Assembly: GCF_007677875.1 (NCBI RefSeq)
Contig: NZ_VEDO01000006.1
Span: 186,001-250,000, forward strand
DNA: 64,000 nt
Reading direction: 5' to 3'
DNA from: Variovorax boronicumulans
GTDB lineage: Bacteria; Pseudomonadota; Gammaproteobacteria; Burkholderiales; Burkholderiaceae_C
The notes below the pieces were generated by a model. The model was not told the origin of the DNA. It did no database searches and saw only the letters and a program-made list of their open reading frames with translations. The position numbers were made by a program, and so were the translations under genes. The number at the start of each line of letters is the position of its first letter. Position 1 is the stretch's first letter. Shown piece after piece: positions 17,006 to 25,640 of this stretch.

Positions 17006-18573
17006 ACATCCAACGCTTTACCGCCGCGACCTCGCGCGAAGCCCTGGCCAAGGCCCGGATGGCATTCGGTGAGGGCACGCTGATCCTGTCGAACCGCCAG
17101 ACCGCCACCGGTGTGGAGGTCATGGCCACGGCCGAGGACACCGTCGCTGCGCCGCCCGCGCAGGGCCCGGCCGCCCAGGCCCGCCCCGCACCGCGCCGCA
17201 CACCGATGGCCGCCGAGAAGACGCCCGTGGCCGAGGACGCCGAGCAGCTGGCGATGAGCACGCTGTCGTTCCAGGACTACGTGCGCGAGCGCATGCTGCG
17301 CCGCCGACACGAAGCCATGGGCGCCGCCGCCACGCCCAAGCCCGCTGCCACCAGCACGGCCAAGCCAGCGATCGCGCCGATCGTCGCCAAGCCCTCCTCG
17401 CTGTCCGAGCGTGCCGAACGCGAGGTGCAGACGCTGCGCAAGCCGCCGGCCTCGGTGCAGCTCGCGCAGCTGGCCGAACGCCTGGAGGCCGCCAACGCGG
17501 CGCAGGCCGCCGCTGCGGCCAAACCGGTGGCGGCCAAGCCCGCGCCGCATGCCCTGCCCTTCGTCAAGGAGGTCTTGCGCACCCGGCCGCAGCCCGGCCC
17601 CGTCGCGCCCGTGGCCGCACCGGCCTCGCAAGGCATCGTCGACGAGCTGCACGCGATGAAGGAAATGATCGAGGAGCGCTTCAGCACCCTGGCCTGGCTG
17701 GGCCAGGCCAAGCAGGACCCGATCCAGTCCAATCTCATGCTCAAGCTGATCCGCTCGGGTTATTCGCCCAGCCTGGCGCGTGCCCTGCTGGAGCGCATGC
17801 CCGCGGAGTGCTCGGCCGCCGAAGCCGTGCACTGGATCATCGAGGTGCTGCAGCGCAACCTGCACACCGACGCGGGAGCTGCGCCGCTGTACAGCGAAGG
17901 CGGCGTGTTCGCCCTGGTCGGTGCCACCGGCGTGGGCAAGACCACCACGGCCGCCAAGCTGGCCGCGCATTGCGTGCAGGAGCACGGTGCGGCGAGCGTG
18001 GGCCTGATCACGCTGGACACCTACCGCGTGGGCGCGCACGAGCAGCTGCGCAGCTACGGCCGCATGCTGGGCGTGGTGGCGCACCTGGCGCACGACCGCG
18101 CCGCGCTGCAGGACCTGCTCGGCCTGCTGTCCGGCAAGAAAATGGTGCTGGTGGACACCACCGGCGTGGCCCCGCGCGACCCGCGCAAGCAGGGCATGCT
18201 GGACATGCTGGACCTGCCCGACGTGCAGCGCCTGCTGGTGGTCAACGCCGGCGGCCAGGGCGACCAGCTCGACGACGTGATGGGCGCCTTCAAGACCGGC
18301 GGCGTGCAGCAGACCATCCTGTCCAAGGTCGACGAAGCAGTGAAGCTGGGCCCGGCGCTGGACGCCACCATCCGCCACCAGCTGCTGGTGCGCGGCATCT
18401 GCAACGGCCAGCGCGTGCCCGAGGATTTCGAGCGCGCCGACGCCGCCAAGCTGGTCGCGGCCTCCATGCGCAGCAACGTGCGTTCGGCCTACGACCCCAA
18501 GCCGGCCGACCTGAGCTTCATCTTCTCCACGGCCGGCGCCGCCCCGCTGCGTGCCGAGCGCGCCCATGCTTGA
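17002..18573 (+). CDS. flhF: Flagellar SRP-like GTPase FlhF
   Basis: 523 residues. It begins MNIQRFTAATSREALAKAR as in other FlhF proteins, reached only with a TTG start at 17002 whose bases overlap the flhA stop (TTGA). A long Ala/Pro-rich variable region (about 45-215) precedes the NG domain: G1 loop GATGVGKTTTAAKLA (about 307), TLDTYRVGAHEQLRSYGRML, and DTTGVAPRDPRKQ. FlhF places the flagellum at the pole and helps recruit FliF; this supports polar flagellation. The usual G3 'DTAG' reads DTTG here. Confidence 0.96.
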   Translation: MNIQRFTAATSREALAKARMAFGEGTLILSNRQTATGVEVMATAEDTVAAPPAQGPAAQARPAPRRTPMAAEKTPVAEDAEQLAMSTLSFQDYVRERMLRRRHEAMGAAATPKPAATSTAKPAIAPIVAKPSSLSERAEREVQTLRKPPASVQLAQLAERLEAANAAQAAAAAKPVAAKPAPHALPFVKEVLRTRPQPGPVAPVAAPASQGIVDELHAMKEMIEERFSTLAWLGQAKQDPIQSNLMLKLIRSGYSPSLARALLERMPAECSAAEAVHWIIEVLQRNLHTDAGAAPLYSEGGVFALVGATGVGKTTTAAKLAAHCVQEHGAASVGLITLDTYRVGAHEQLRSYGRMLGVVAHLAHDRAALQDLLGLLSGKKMVLVDTTGVAPRDPRKQGMLDMLDLPDVQRLLVVNAGGQGDQLDDVMGAFKTGGVQQTILSKVDEAVKLGPALDATIRHQLLVRGICNGQRVPEDFERADAAKLVAASMRSNVRSAYDPKPADLSFIFSTAGAAPLRAERAHA

Positions 18574-19294
18574 CGCCTTCGCCGACCAGGGCGCCGGCCT
18601 GCGCCAGGCCCGCCCACCCGCACCGGCCCGGCTCATCACACTGGTGAGCCAGGGCGAGGAGGCGCACGAGCAGGCCCTGCTGTGGCAGCTGTGCCAGGCG
18701 CTGCAAAGCTACGGCTACCCGCCCGTTGTGCTGGACGGCACCAGCCTGGAATCCGCCGAACGCCCGGGCCTGGTGGACCTCATGCAGCACACGCCCTGGG
18801 GCGCCCTTGGCGCGACCGAGGATTCCGACTGGGCCGTGATGCCCGCCGCCGCCGGTCTGCGGGCGCTGGGCCGGTCCCGGCCGCGGCCACTGGATCTGCT
18901 GGGTTCGCTGTTCCAGGGCTGCGGCGTGCTGGTGCTCTATGCCCGCGCCGAACTGTTGATTCCGGTGCTGGCCGACAGTGCGGCGCAGCCGGTGCTGGCC
19001 GTGGCGCCGGGCCGCCATGCGCTGCTGCGCGGCTACCGCACGCTCAAGCAATTCCAGCACGAGGGGCGGCTGGCCCCCACGCTGGTTTCGCTGATCACCT
19101 CATCGCTCCGAAACGCAGACCAATTGGCCCGTACGACCGGCCGAAGTCTGCAAAAATGCGCCCTGACCTTCCTGGGCTGCGAGACCGACATGATCACCGT
19201 GCGCAGTGAACCGCAAGCCGAGCAGCGCAGCGACGACGTGCGCCGGCTGGCCTTGCGCCTGCTCGAGAACGGCGCCGTTCCCTTCATGGTCTGA
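18566..19294 (+). CDS. Degenerate FlhG/MinD-like protein
   Basis: 242 residues in the flhG position between flhF and fliA. It keeps an overall FlhG-like layout: a first strand LITLVSQGEE, a later VLAVAPGRHALLRGYRTLKQ, and a C-terminal helix resembling the membrane-targeting end (RRLALRLLENGAVPF). However, the Walker A loop (KGGxGKT) is absent and is replaced by SQGEEAHEQAL, and no clear switch I/II Asp motif is seen. It therefore probably does not hydrolyse ATP like canonical FlhG, the regulator of flagellar number and of FlhF GTPase activity. The ATG at 18566 overlaps flhF by 8 bases; an in-frame GTG at 18551 is an alternative. Assignment rests mainly on position. Confidence 0.6.
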   Translation: MLDAFADQGAGLRQARPPAPARLITLVSQGEEAHEQALLWQLCQALQSYGYPPVVLDGTSLESAERPGLVDLMQHTPWGALGATEDSDWAVMPAAAGLRALGRSRPRPLDLLGSLFQGCGVLVLYARAELLIPVLADSAAQPVLAVAPGRHALLRGYRTLKQFQHEGRLAPTLVSLITSSLRNADQLARTTGRSLQKCALTFLGCETDMITVRSEPQAEQRSDDVRRLALRLLENGAVPFMV

Positions 19295-19374
19295 GGTGCA
19301 CTTGCGCGTACGCTCCATCTCACCTGTCCATCCCCATCACCGCTTGCCGGCGAAGGGAGGCGACGACATGCAAC

Positions 19375-19510
19375 CACCCCCGTTTGGACTTCTCACTTCG
19401 TGCAGAAGTCCCATCCCCCCTCAAGGGGGCGCACCCGGCGGCCTGGCAGAGCCAGTTTCGCAGCTGCGCTGGCATGGCCTGCTCCGCGGCCTTCTGAACC
19501 TTTGCTTGCC
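19375..19510 (+). repeat. Flagellar-junction repeat, copy 1
   Basis: About 140 bases in the 263-base flhG-fliA gap (19295-19557). It shares with copies at 28284 and 32526 an ordered set of blocks: CCCCCGTTTG, a CCCCC-loop-GGGGGCGC hairpin, GCGGCCTGGCAG-GCCAGT and GCATGGCCTGCTCCGCGGCC. Reading frames differ between copies, so it is not coding. This is the most diverged copy. No other gene or clear promoter was seen in the gap. Confidence 0.8.
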
Positions 19511-19557
19511 ATCCTGTGTTGAGCCCTGTGGATGGCGCGCCCGCGCAGTGAACTGAC

Positions 19558-20271
19558 ATGTACACCGCCAAAGGCCAACTCGACCGCGAGCACATGATCC
19601 GGCAGTACGTGCCGCTGGTGCGCCGTCTGGCACACCACATGATCGCCAAGCTGCCGGCCAACGTGGAGCTGGACGACCTGATCCAGGTCGGCATGATCGG
19701 CCTGTCCGAGGCGCTGACGCGCTACGAGGCGGCCCAGGGCGTGCAGTTTGAGACCTTCGCCACGCAGCGCATCCGCGGCGCCATGATCGACGAGTTGCGC
19801 GAGGGCGACTGGATGTCGCGCGGCTCGCGCAAGAGCCAGAAGGACATCGAGCGCGCCGTGCAGCGTGTGGAGCAGCGCCTGGGCCGCAGCGCCAAGGAGT
19901 CCGAGATCGCGGCCGAGCTCGGCATGGCGCTCGGTGAATACCAGGAACTGCTGGACAAGGTGCGCGGCACGCAGCTCGTGTACCTGGAGGACATGGGCGG
20001 CGACGAGGATGCCGAGGGCTTCCTCGACCGCCACACCGGCGACGCCGAGGCCGACCCGCTGAACCTGCTGCGCAACGACCGCCTGCGCAGCGCGCTGGTC
20101 GAGGCCATCAAGTCGCTGCCCGAGCGCGAGCAGTACATCATGAGCATGTACTACGAGAAGGATCTCAACCTCAAGGAGATCGCCGCCGTGCTGGGCATCA
20201 CCGAATCGCGCGTGTGCCAGCTGCACAGCCAGTCGGTGGCGCGGCTGCGCGCCAAGATGCGCGCACATTGA
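19558..20271 (+). CDS. fliA: RNA polymerase sigma-28 factor for flagellar operons
   Basis: 237 residues, full length. Region 2 (YVPLVRRLAHHMIAKLPANV, DDLIQVGMIGLSEALTRYE, FETFATQRIRGAMIDELR) and region 4 (SLPEREQYIMSMYYEKDLNLKEIA followed by the ESRVCQLHSQSVARL helix-turn-helix) are complete. It directs transcription of late flagellar genes and fits the FliA boxes found before fliC and flgM here. It is separated from flhG by a repeat-bearing gap and is followed by a strong terminator. Its anti-sigma partner flgM is encoded convergently about 500 bases away. Confidence 0.98.
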   Translation: MYTAKGQLDREHMIRQYVPLVRRLAHHMIAKLPANVELDDLIQVGMIGLSEALTRYEAAQGVQFETFATQRIRGAMIDELREGDWMSRGSRKSQKDIERAVQRVEQRLGRSAKESEIAAELGMALGEYQELLDKVRGTQLVYLEDMGGDEDAEGFLDRHTGDAEADPLNLLRNDRLRSALVEAIKSLPEREQYIMSMYYEKDLNLKEIAAVLGITESRVCQLHSQSVARLRAKMRAH

Positions 20272-20285
20272 ACACGCCCAGATCC

Positions 20286-20329
20286 GCATGCAAGAAAAAC
20301 GCCCTGCGATGCAGGGCGTTTTTGCATGC
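20286..20329. terminator. Strong symmetrical terminator between fliA and flgN
   Basis: A 13-bp perfect stem AAAAACGCCCTGC / GCAGGGCGTTTTT (20295-20307 and 20311-20323) with a GAT loop is bounded by outer GCATGC arms. A-run and T-run flank both sides, so it can stop transcription from both convergent operons. Confidence 0.92.
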
Positions 20330-20343
20330 TGCGCTGGTGCAAC

Positions 20344-20715
20344 TCAGCGCGCCGGTGCGGAGTAGATCTGTGGCGCAGCCCCGCTGAAGCCTGCGCGCCG
20401 CCCCGGTGCGTGGTAGGTCGGCTGCTTGTGCGGCAGCACCACGGCCAGGCCGCGTGCCACCACCACGGTGCGGCGCGCCAGCTGGTCGCGCTGATGAACC
20501 AGCGCACGCGCCAGCCGCGCCAGCCGCGTGGCCAGCGCATCCGGCACCGGCCGCGGCTGGTCTGCCGCAGCATGGGCCAGCTGCACCAGCGCCTGCCGGA
20601 ACGCAAGCACGCCGGCCTCGTAGGCGATCGCATCGCCTTGCAGCAACAACTGGGTCAGGGAATCGAGCTGCGCCTCGGCCTCGGCGAGCTGGTGGAGAAA
20701 GCTGTCAGCCACCAT
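20344..20715 (-). CDS. FlgN-like flagellar export chaperone candidate
   Basis: 123 residues, mostly helical (MVADSFLHQLAEAEAQLDSL start). It is the last gene of the flgA-flgM unit, the usual place of flgN, which chaperones FlgK and FlgL. Sequence likeness to FlgN is weak by eye and the protein is slightly short; its C-terminal ~30 residues are low complexity. It starts 33 bases after the flgM stop, so it is probably cotranscribed from the FliA promoter of flgM. Assignment relies on context. Confidence 0.6.
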   Translation of the reverse strand: MVADSFLHQLAEAEAQLDSLTQLLLQGDAIAYEAGVLAFRQALVQLAHAAADQPRPVPDALATRLARLARALVHQRDQLARRTVVVARGLAVVLPHKQPTYHAPGRRAGFSGAAPQIYSAPAR

Positions 20716-20748
20716 GGCGGTGGCTCCGGTTCAGGCAGTGGCCCGGCC

Positions 20749-21081
20749 TCAGTGGCTGCCGGTGCCGCGCGGGGGCTGCAGCATTTCCTGCGCATTGGCG
20801 AGCATCTTGTCGGCAATGGCTTCGGGATTGATCTGGTAGCTGCCATCGGCGATCGCCGCCTTGATCTCGTCGACCTTGGCCTGGTCGATGTCGCCCGCAT
20901 CCGCGCGGCGTGTGGCTTCCAGCGTCTTGCCCAGCGTGGAAACGCTGACCGAGGCGCCCGGCGTGGCCGCGGGCGTGCGGACAGCGGCCGCCTTCGCCTG
21001 GGCGGCGGCTTCCGTTTCTGGCCCGGGCCGCTTGGCCGGGGTGATTCCCGGGTTCGGGTCGGGCGTCTGTCCGATCTTCAT
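20749..21081 (-). CDS. flgM: Anti-sigma-28 factor FlgM
   Basis: 110 residues. It begins MKIGQTPDPNPGI, has a disordered Ala/Pro/Thr-rich middle, and ends in the two sigma-binding helices (KVDEIKAAIADGSYQINPEA and IADKMLANAQEML). FlgM holds FliA inactive until the hook is finished and FlgM is secreted. The ATG at 21081 has GGAGAG upstream; an in-frame ATG at 21093 is less well placed. A strong FliA promoter precedes it (21124-21150), giving the known FliA-FlgM feedback loop. Confidence 0.95.
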   Translation of the reverse strand: MKIGQTPDPNPGITPAKRPGPETEAAAQAKAAAVRTPAATPGASVSVSTLGKTLEATRRADAGDIDQAKVDEIKAAIADGSYQINPEAIADKMLANAQEMLQPPRGTGSH

Positions 21082-21123
21082 TGCACTCTCCATGGCCCCC
21101 GTGAAAAGGGCATCGTGCAGATG

Positions 21124-21150
21124 CTATCGGCAGTTTCGAGAGCGACTTGA
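21124..21150 (-). promoter_or_regulatory. Sigma-28 (FliA) promoter of flgM
   Basis: Reading leftward, TCAAGTCG (21150-21143), an 11-base spacer and GCCGATAG (21131-21124) match the FliA consensus at 6 of 8 and 7 of 8 positions with exact spacing. It lies about 42 bases before the flgM ATG and inside the gap after flgA, so flgM-flgN can be expressed as late genes apart from flgA. Confidence 0.85.
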
Positions 21151-21182
21151 GGGCCAACATGTGAATTCCTTGCCGACAGGCG

Positions 21183-21884
21183 TCACATGGCCAGTTCGAC
21201 TGTACGGGCATCCAGAACCGTACCGGTCAGGATGCGGCCGTTGTCCATGCGCACGCGCGCGGCCTGGCCGACCACGCCGACCGTCAGCGCCTGTCCGTCC
21301 GAGCTGATCGAAAAGCCCGAGCCCTGGGCCACCACGCGCACCTGGGCACCGGCCTGGAACGCCAGCGGCGCGCGCACCATGGACTGGCGGATGGCCTGGC
21401 CGGGCATGTAGCTGCGCGTGGCGATCTGGCCGACCCACAGCGCCGGATCGGCCAGCACGGGCGAGCGGTCCTCGGCCCAGTCGACCTCGCCCTGCTCGGC
21501 GTCGTCGGCGGTCAGCACCGCGCCCTGGGCCACCTGGCCGCGCAGCAGCCAGGCCGGCCCGAAGGCCTTGACGGTCACCGGCAGGAACACGCTCCAGCGC
21601 GTGGCGCCGTCCACGCAGCGAAGGCCCAGCCGTGTGCGGCCCCACAACCGCGTGTTGGGCGGCATGTAAGGTTCGACCTGGCCGCACGGCGCCAGCTTGA
21701 GCCGGCTGTCCAGCGCACCGATGCTGACTTCCATGCGCAGCGGGCCCTTGGCCTCGGCCGGCAGTTGGGCCAGGGCCTGCTCCACCCACTGCTGGCTGAT
21801 CTGTTCGTACTGCGCCCAGGCCGGTGCGCACAGCGCGGCGGCCAGCGGCCACAGGCCCTGTCGGAGCGTTCGTGCAAAACCCAT
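21183..21884 (-). CDS. flgA: Flagellar P-ring chaperone FlgA
   Basis: 233 residues. The N-terminal signal peptide (MGFARTLRQGLWPLAAALCA, then PAWA) sends it to the periplasm, where it helps assemble FlgI into the P ring. The C-terminal SAF-like domain includes VLADPALWVGQIATRSYMPG, SMVRAPLAF, VRVVAQGSGFSISSDGQAL and GRILTGTVLDARTVEL. Two ATGs are six bases apart; AGGAGGT touches the first (21890) and sits about 7 bases before the second, so 21884 is preferred. It is divergent from flgB. Confidence 0.93.
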   Translation of the reverse strand: MGFARTLRQGLWPLAAALCAPAWAQYEQISQQWVEQALAQLPAEAKGPLRMEVSIGALDSRLKLAPCGQVEPYMPPNTRLWGRTRLGLRCVDGATRWSVFLPVTVKAFGPAWLLRGQVAQGAVLTADDAEQGEVDWAEDRSPVLADPALWVGQIATRSYMPGQAIRQSMVRAPLAFQAGAQVRVVAQGSGFSISSDGQALTVGVVGQAARVRMDNGRILTGTVLDARTVELAM

Positions 21885-22076
21885 GGCCATACCTCCTGCA
21901 AGCGTGAATGGGACAGCCGCAACTGTAGGCAGGCCGGCGCAGGTCGAAGCTCCGAACTGCCCGCCAAACCAAGCCCTCATCGCGGCTTCGCCCGGCCGCC
22001 GGACTTTCACAATTCCCGGCACCCCCTGCTCCGTCCGCACCTGTGGCGGAGCCAACCATTGCACGAGGTGATGCCC

Positions 22077-22502
22077 ATGTTGGACAAATTGACCGGCACG
22101 CTGGACTTCCAGGCCCGCGCCCTGCTGCTGCGCTCGGAACGCCAGCGCACCATCGCGAGCAACATCGCCAACGTGGACACCCCCGGCTTCGTGGCGCGCG
22201 ACTACAAGTTCGGCGACGCACTCAAGAACGTGATGCAGGGCGACAAGGGCTACGTGGTCTCCACCGGCCAGGCCCGCACCGCGGCCGGCCACCTGCCGTT
22301 CTCGCGCATCGGCGAGCTCTCGCACCAGAACGATCCCGAGCTCGGCTACAGCGTGCAGGCCCAGCCCAACCTGGACCAGAACACCGTGGACCTGGACCGC
22401 GAACGCGCCAACTTCGTCGACAACACCGTGCGCTACGAGGCCGCGCTGCGCTTCATCAACGGCCAGGCCAAGACCATGCTGACCGCGATCCAAGGACAGT
22501 AA
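22077..22502 (+). CDS. flgB: Flagellar basal-body rod protein FlgB
   Basis: 141 residues. It begins MLDKLTGTLDFQARAL and has the rod-protein motif ASNIANVDTPGFVARD. FlgB is a proximal rod subunit contacting the MS ring. GAGGTG at 22065-22070 favours the ATG at 22077 over an in-frame ATG at 22071. It is the first gene of flgBCDEFGHIJKL. The 192-base gap before it, shared with divergent flgA, shows no clear sigma-28 or sigma-54 promoter. Confidence 0.96.
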   Translation: MLDKLTGTLDFQARALLLRSERQRTIASNIANVDTPGFVARDYKFGDALKNVMQGDKGYVVSTGQARTAAGHLPFSRIGELSHQNDPELGYSVQAQPNLDQNTVDLDRERANFVDNTVRYEAALRFINGQAKTMLTAIQGQ

Positions 22503-22513
22503 GGAGCGTCGCC

Positions 22514-22918
22514 ATGTCCATGTTCTCCATCTTCGGCGTCTCCGGCAGCGGCATCAGCGCCCAGTCGCAGCGGCTCAACGTGGTGGCCTCCAACCTGGCC
22601 AACGTGGACGCCGTGGCCGGGCCCGACGCCCAGCCCTACAAGGCGCGCCAGGTGGTGTTCCAGACCACCCTGATGGGCGCCGACAGCGCCGCCGGCGTGT
22701 CCGTGCGCCAGGTGACCGAGAGCGAGGCACCGGCGCGCAAGGTGCTGGATCCCAACCACCCGCTCGCCGATGCCGAGGGCTATGTCACGCATTCCAACGT
22801 CAACGCCGTCGAGGAGATGGTCAACATGATCTCGGCCTCGCGCTCCTACCAGAACAACGTGGAAGTCATGAACACGGCCAAGACGCTGCTGCTCAAGACG
22901 CTGCAGATGGGCCAGTGA
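22514..22918 (+). CDS. flgC: Flagellar basal-body rod protein FlgC
   Basis: 134 residues of proximal rod protein. N-terminal SAQSQRLNVVASNLANVDAV is the conserved rod helix and loop; the C-terminal NVNAVEEMVNMISASRSYQN and LLKTLQMGQ form the packing helix. It starts 11 bases after flgB with AAGGAG upstream. Confidence 0.97.
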   Translation: MSMFSIFGVSGSGISAQSQRLNVVASNLANVDAVAGPDAQPYKARQVVFQTTLMGADSAAGVSVRQVTESEAPARKVLDPNHPLADAEGYVTHSNVNAVEEMVNMISASRSYQNNVEVMNTAKTLLLKTLQMGQ

Positions 22919-22945
22919 GCCCGCTCCATCCGAAAGACCTTAACC

Positions 22946-23617
22946 ATGGCCATTTCCACCGACGTCCTGAACTCCGTCAACGGCGCGAGCAGCACCGGCA
23001 CCGGCAGCACCAGCGGCACCAACAAGAACGACTCGAGCGCGCAGGCGGTGCAGGACCGCTTCCTCAAGCTGCTGGTCGCGCAGCTGAACAACCAAGACCC
23101 GATGAACCCGCTGGACAACGCGCAGATGACCTCGCAGATCGCCCAGCTCAACACCGTCACCGGCATCGAGAACCTCAATTCCACCGTCAACAACGTGCTG
23201 GCGCAGATGGCCTCCATGCAGGCGCTGCAGGGCGCGGCCATGGTCGGCCACGACGTGCTGACCGAGGGCTCGGCGCTGCAGGTCACCGACAAGGTGGGCC
23301 GCGGCGGCTTCGACCTGGCCACCAATGCCGACAGCGTGAAGGTGCAGGTGCGCACCGCCGGCGGCACGCTGGTGGACACCATCGACATGGGCGCCCTGGC
23401 CACCGGCCGCCACGCCTTCGAGTGGGACGCCACCAAGTACAGCGGCAGCGAGGCACTGACCTTCACGGTGATGCCCACGGCCAACAAGACCGCCGTCACC
23501 GCCACTGCGCTGCAGCGCACCCGCGTCGAAGGCGTGAGCAACGACAACAACGTGCTCACGCTGCAGCTGGCTGGCGGCAAGACGCTGCCCTACAGCAGCG
23601 TCAAGGCCATTCTCTGA
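22946..23617 (+). CDS. flgD: Flagellar hook assembly (capping) protein FlgD
   Basis: 223 residues. FlgD caps the growing hook and is discarded when it is complete. The conserved N-terminal block DRFLKLLVAQLNNQDPMNPLDN is cut here as DRFLKLLVAQLNNQDPMN. It is followed by MTSQIAQLNTVTGIENL and C-terminal tudor/FN3-like strands. A Ser/Thr/Gly-rich linker occupies residues 10-28. It starts 27 bases after flgC. Confidence 0.96.
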   Translation: MAISTDVLNSVNGASSTGTGSTSGTNKNDSSAQAVQDRFLKLLVAQLNNQDPMNPLDNAQMTSQIAQLNTVTGIENLNSTVNNVLAQMASMQALQGAAMVGHDVLTEGSALQVTDKVGRGGFDLATNADSVKVQVRTAGGTLVDTIDMGALATGRHAFEWDATKYSGSEALTFTVMPTANKTAVTATALQRTRVEGVSNDNNVLTLQLAGGKTLPYSSVKAIL

Positions 23618-23641
23618 ACCCCCACGCCTCAGGAGCTTTCC

Positions 23642-24865
23642 ATGGCATTTCAACAAGGTCTCTCCGGTCTGAGCGCCGCCAGCAAGAACCTGGACGTCAT
23701 CGGCCACAACATCGCCAACGCCAACACCACCGGCATGAAGGCCTCGCGCGCCGAGTTCGCCGAGCTGTATGCCAACGCCATGGGCTCGGCCGGCGGCATC
23801 AACCAGGGCATCGGCGTCGAGGTGGCCACCGTGTCGCAGCAGTTCACCCAGGGCAACCTGTCGGTGACCGGCCGCTCGCTGGACGTGGCCATCAACGGCA
23901 ACGGCTTCTTCCAGATCGACCAGCCCAACGGCACGCGCGCCTACACCCGCGACGGTTCGTTCAAGCTGACCAAGGACGGCCAGATCGTGACCAACGACGG
24001 CGGCAGCCTGCTGGGCATCACGGCCACGCCGGACGGCGTGATCCCGACCGGTGGCACCATCGGCCCGCTGATCCTGCCGGCCGGCGGCGAGATCAAGGCC
24101 GACCGCAGCACCGAACTGAACCTGCGCTTCAACCTGGACGCCTCGGCCGCCGTGCCCACCGGCACAGCGCCCAGCGCGCTGGTACCGCCGATCGAGACCT
24201 ACGGCACCTCGGCCGTGACCTACAACTCGCTGGGCACCGCCGTGCCGATCGGCATCTACTTCACCAAGACCGCCAACAACACCTGGGACGTCTGGACCTC
24301 GGTGGACGGCGGCGCGCTGACCAACAGTGGCTCCATGACCTTCGGCAACGACGGCGAACTGACCTCCTCCAACGCGCTGACCCAGCTGAACATCCCGGAG
24401 TCGGATGGCACCACCTTCCCGATCGACCTCAACCTGGAACGCGCCACGCAGTACGGCTCCTCGCGCTTCTCGGTGACCAAGGCGCTGGCCGACGGCCAGA
24501 CCTCGGGCAAGCTCACGGCGATCAACATCGACGACAGCGGCGTGGTGCTCGGCGTGTACTCTAACGGCAAGACGCTGGCGGCCGGCCAGATCCAACTGGC
24601 CACCTTCACCAATGAGCAGGGCCTGTCGCCGATCGGCGGCAACCTGTGGATGGCCACGCCGTCCTCGGGCCTGGAGCCCACGGCCACCGGCGTACCCGGC
24701 ACCGGCAACCTGGGCGTGGTGCGCGCCGGCACGCTGGAGGACTCCAACGTCGACCTGACCAAGGAGCTCGTGAACATGATGACGGCGCAGCGCACCTACC
24801 AGGCCAACGCGCAGACCATCAAGACGCAGGACCAGGTGCTCAACACCATCCTGAACATCCGTTAA
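23642..24865 (+). CDS. flgE: Flagellar hook protein FlgE
   Basis: 407 residues, a common betaproteobacterial length. N-terminal AFQQGLSGLSAASKNLDVIG and HNIANANTTGMKAS, the central [13 protein letters not shown] and YTRDGSFKL, and C-terminal DLTKELVNMMTAQRTYQANA are all hook/rod family marks. It polymerises into the universal joint between rod and filament. It starts 24 bases after flgD with an AGGAG site. Confidence 0.97.
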   Translation: MAFQQGLSGLSAASKNLDVIGHNIANANTTGMKASRAEFAELYANAMGSAGGINQGIGVEVATVSQQFTQGNLSVTGRSLDVAINGNGFFQIDQPNGTRAYTRDGSFKLTKDGQIVTNDGGSLLGITATPDGVIPTGGTIGPLILPAGGEIKADRSTELNLRFNLDASAAVPTGTAPSALVPPIETYGTSAVTYNSLGTAVPIGIYFTKTANNTWDVWTSVDGGALTNSGSMTFGNDGELTSSNALTQLNIPESDGTTFPIDLNLERATQYGSSRFSVTKALADGQTSGKLTAINIDDSGVVLGVYSNGKTLAAGQIQLATFTNEQGLSPIGGNLWMATPSSGLEPTATGVPGTGNLGVVRAGTLEDSNVDLTKELVNMMTAQRTYQANAQTIKTQDQVLNTILNIR

Positions 24866-24887
24866 GACCAACGCGCGGGACTGAGCC

Positions 24888-25628
24888 ATGGACCACATCA
24901 TCTACACCGCGATGACCGGCGCCACCGCCGCGGCGGGCCGTCAGGCGGTGTTGTCCAACAACCTCGCCAACGTCTCGACCAACGGCTTTCGGGCCGAGCT
25001 GTCGACCTTCCGCTCGGTGCCGCTGAACGGCCCGGGTTCCAGCAGCCGGGTGTTCGCGCTGGAGACCACGCGCGGCCACGACAGCACGCCGGGCCCGGTG
25101 CAGCGCACCGGCCGCAATCTGGACGCGATGGCGCGCGACAACGCCTGGTTCGCCGTGCAGGGCCTGGACGGCACCGAGGCCTACACGCGCGGCGGCGCCT
25201 TCGAAGTCACGGCCGCCGGCACGCTGGTCAATCCGCAGGGTCTGCCCGTGCTCAGCGACGGCGGCGCGCCCATCGACGTGCCGCCCAACGCCGAGGTCAC
25301 GCTCGGCTCGGACGGCAGCATCAGCGCCAAGGTTGGCAACCTGCCGCCCACCAACCTGGGCCGGCTCAAGCTGGCCACGCCGACGCCCGAGGATCCGTTG
25401 AAGCGCGGCGACGACGGCCTGTTCCGCACGGCATCGGGGGACCCGCTGCCCAACGACGCCAACGCCCGCATGGCGACCGGCGCGCTGGAGGGCTCCAACG
25501 TGAACGCCGTGGAAACCATGGTCGGGATGATCCAGGTCGCCCGCCAGTTCGAAACGCAGATGCGCCTGCTGCAACTCGCCGAAGCCGGCGACAAGAGCGC
25601 GAGCCAGCTCCTGGGCACCCAGGGCTAA
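24888..25628 (+). CDS. flgF: Flagellar basal-body rod protein FlgF
   Basis: 246 residues. Starting MDHIIYTAMTGATAAAGRQ, it has LSNNLANVSTNGFRAE and a C-terminal NVNAVETMVGMIQVARQFE helix. It is a proximal rod subunit joined to FlgG in the cell-distal direction. It starts 22 bases after flgE and ends 12 bases before flgG. Confidence 0.96.
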   Translation: MDHIIYTAMTGATAAAGRQAVLSNNLANVSTNGFRAELSTFRSVPLNGPGSSSRVFALETTRGHDSTPGPVQRTGRNLDAMARDNAWFAVQGLDGTEAYTRGGAFEVTAAGTLVNPQGLPVLSDGGAPIDVPPNAEVTLGSDGSISAKVGNLPPTNLGRLKLATPTPEDPLKRGDDGLFRTASGDPLPNDANARMATGALEGSNVNAVETMVGMIQVARQFETQMRLLQLAEAGDKSASQLLGTQG

Positions 25629-25640
25629 CAAGGAACCGCC

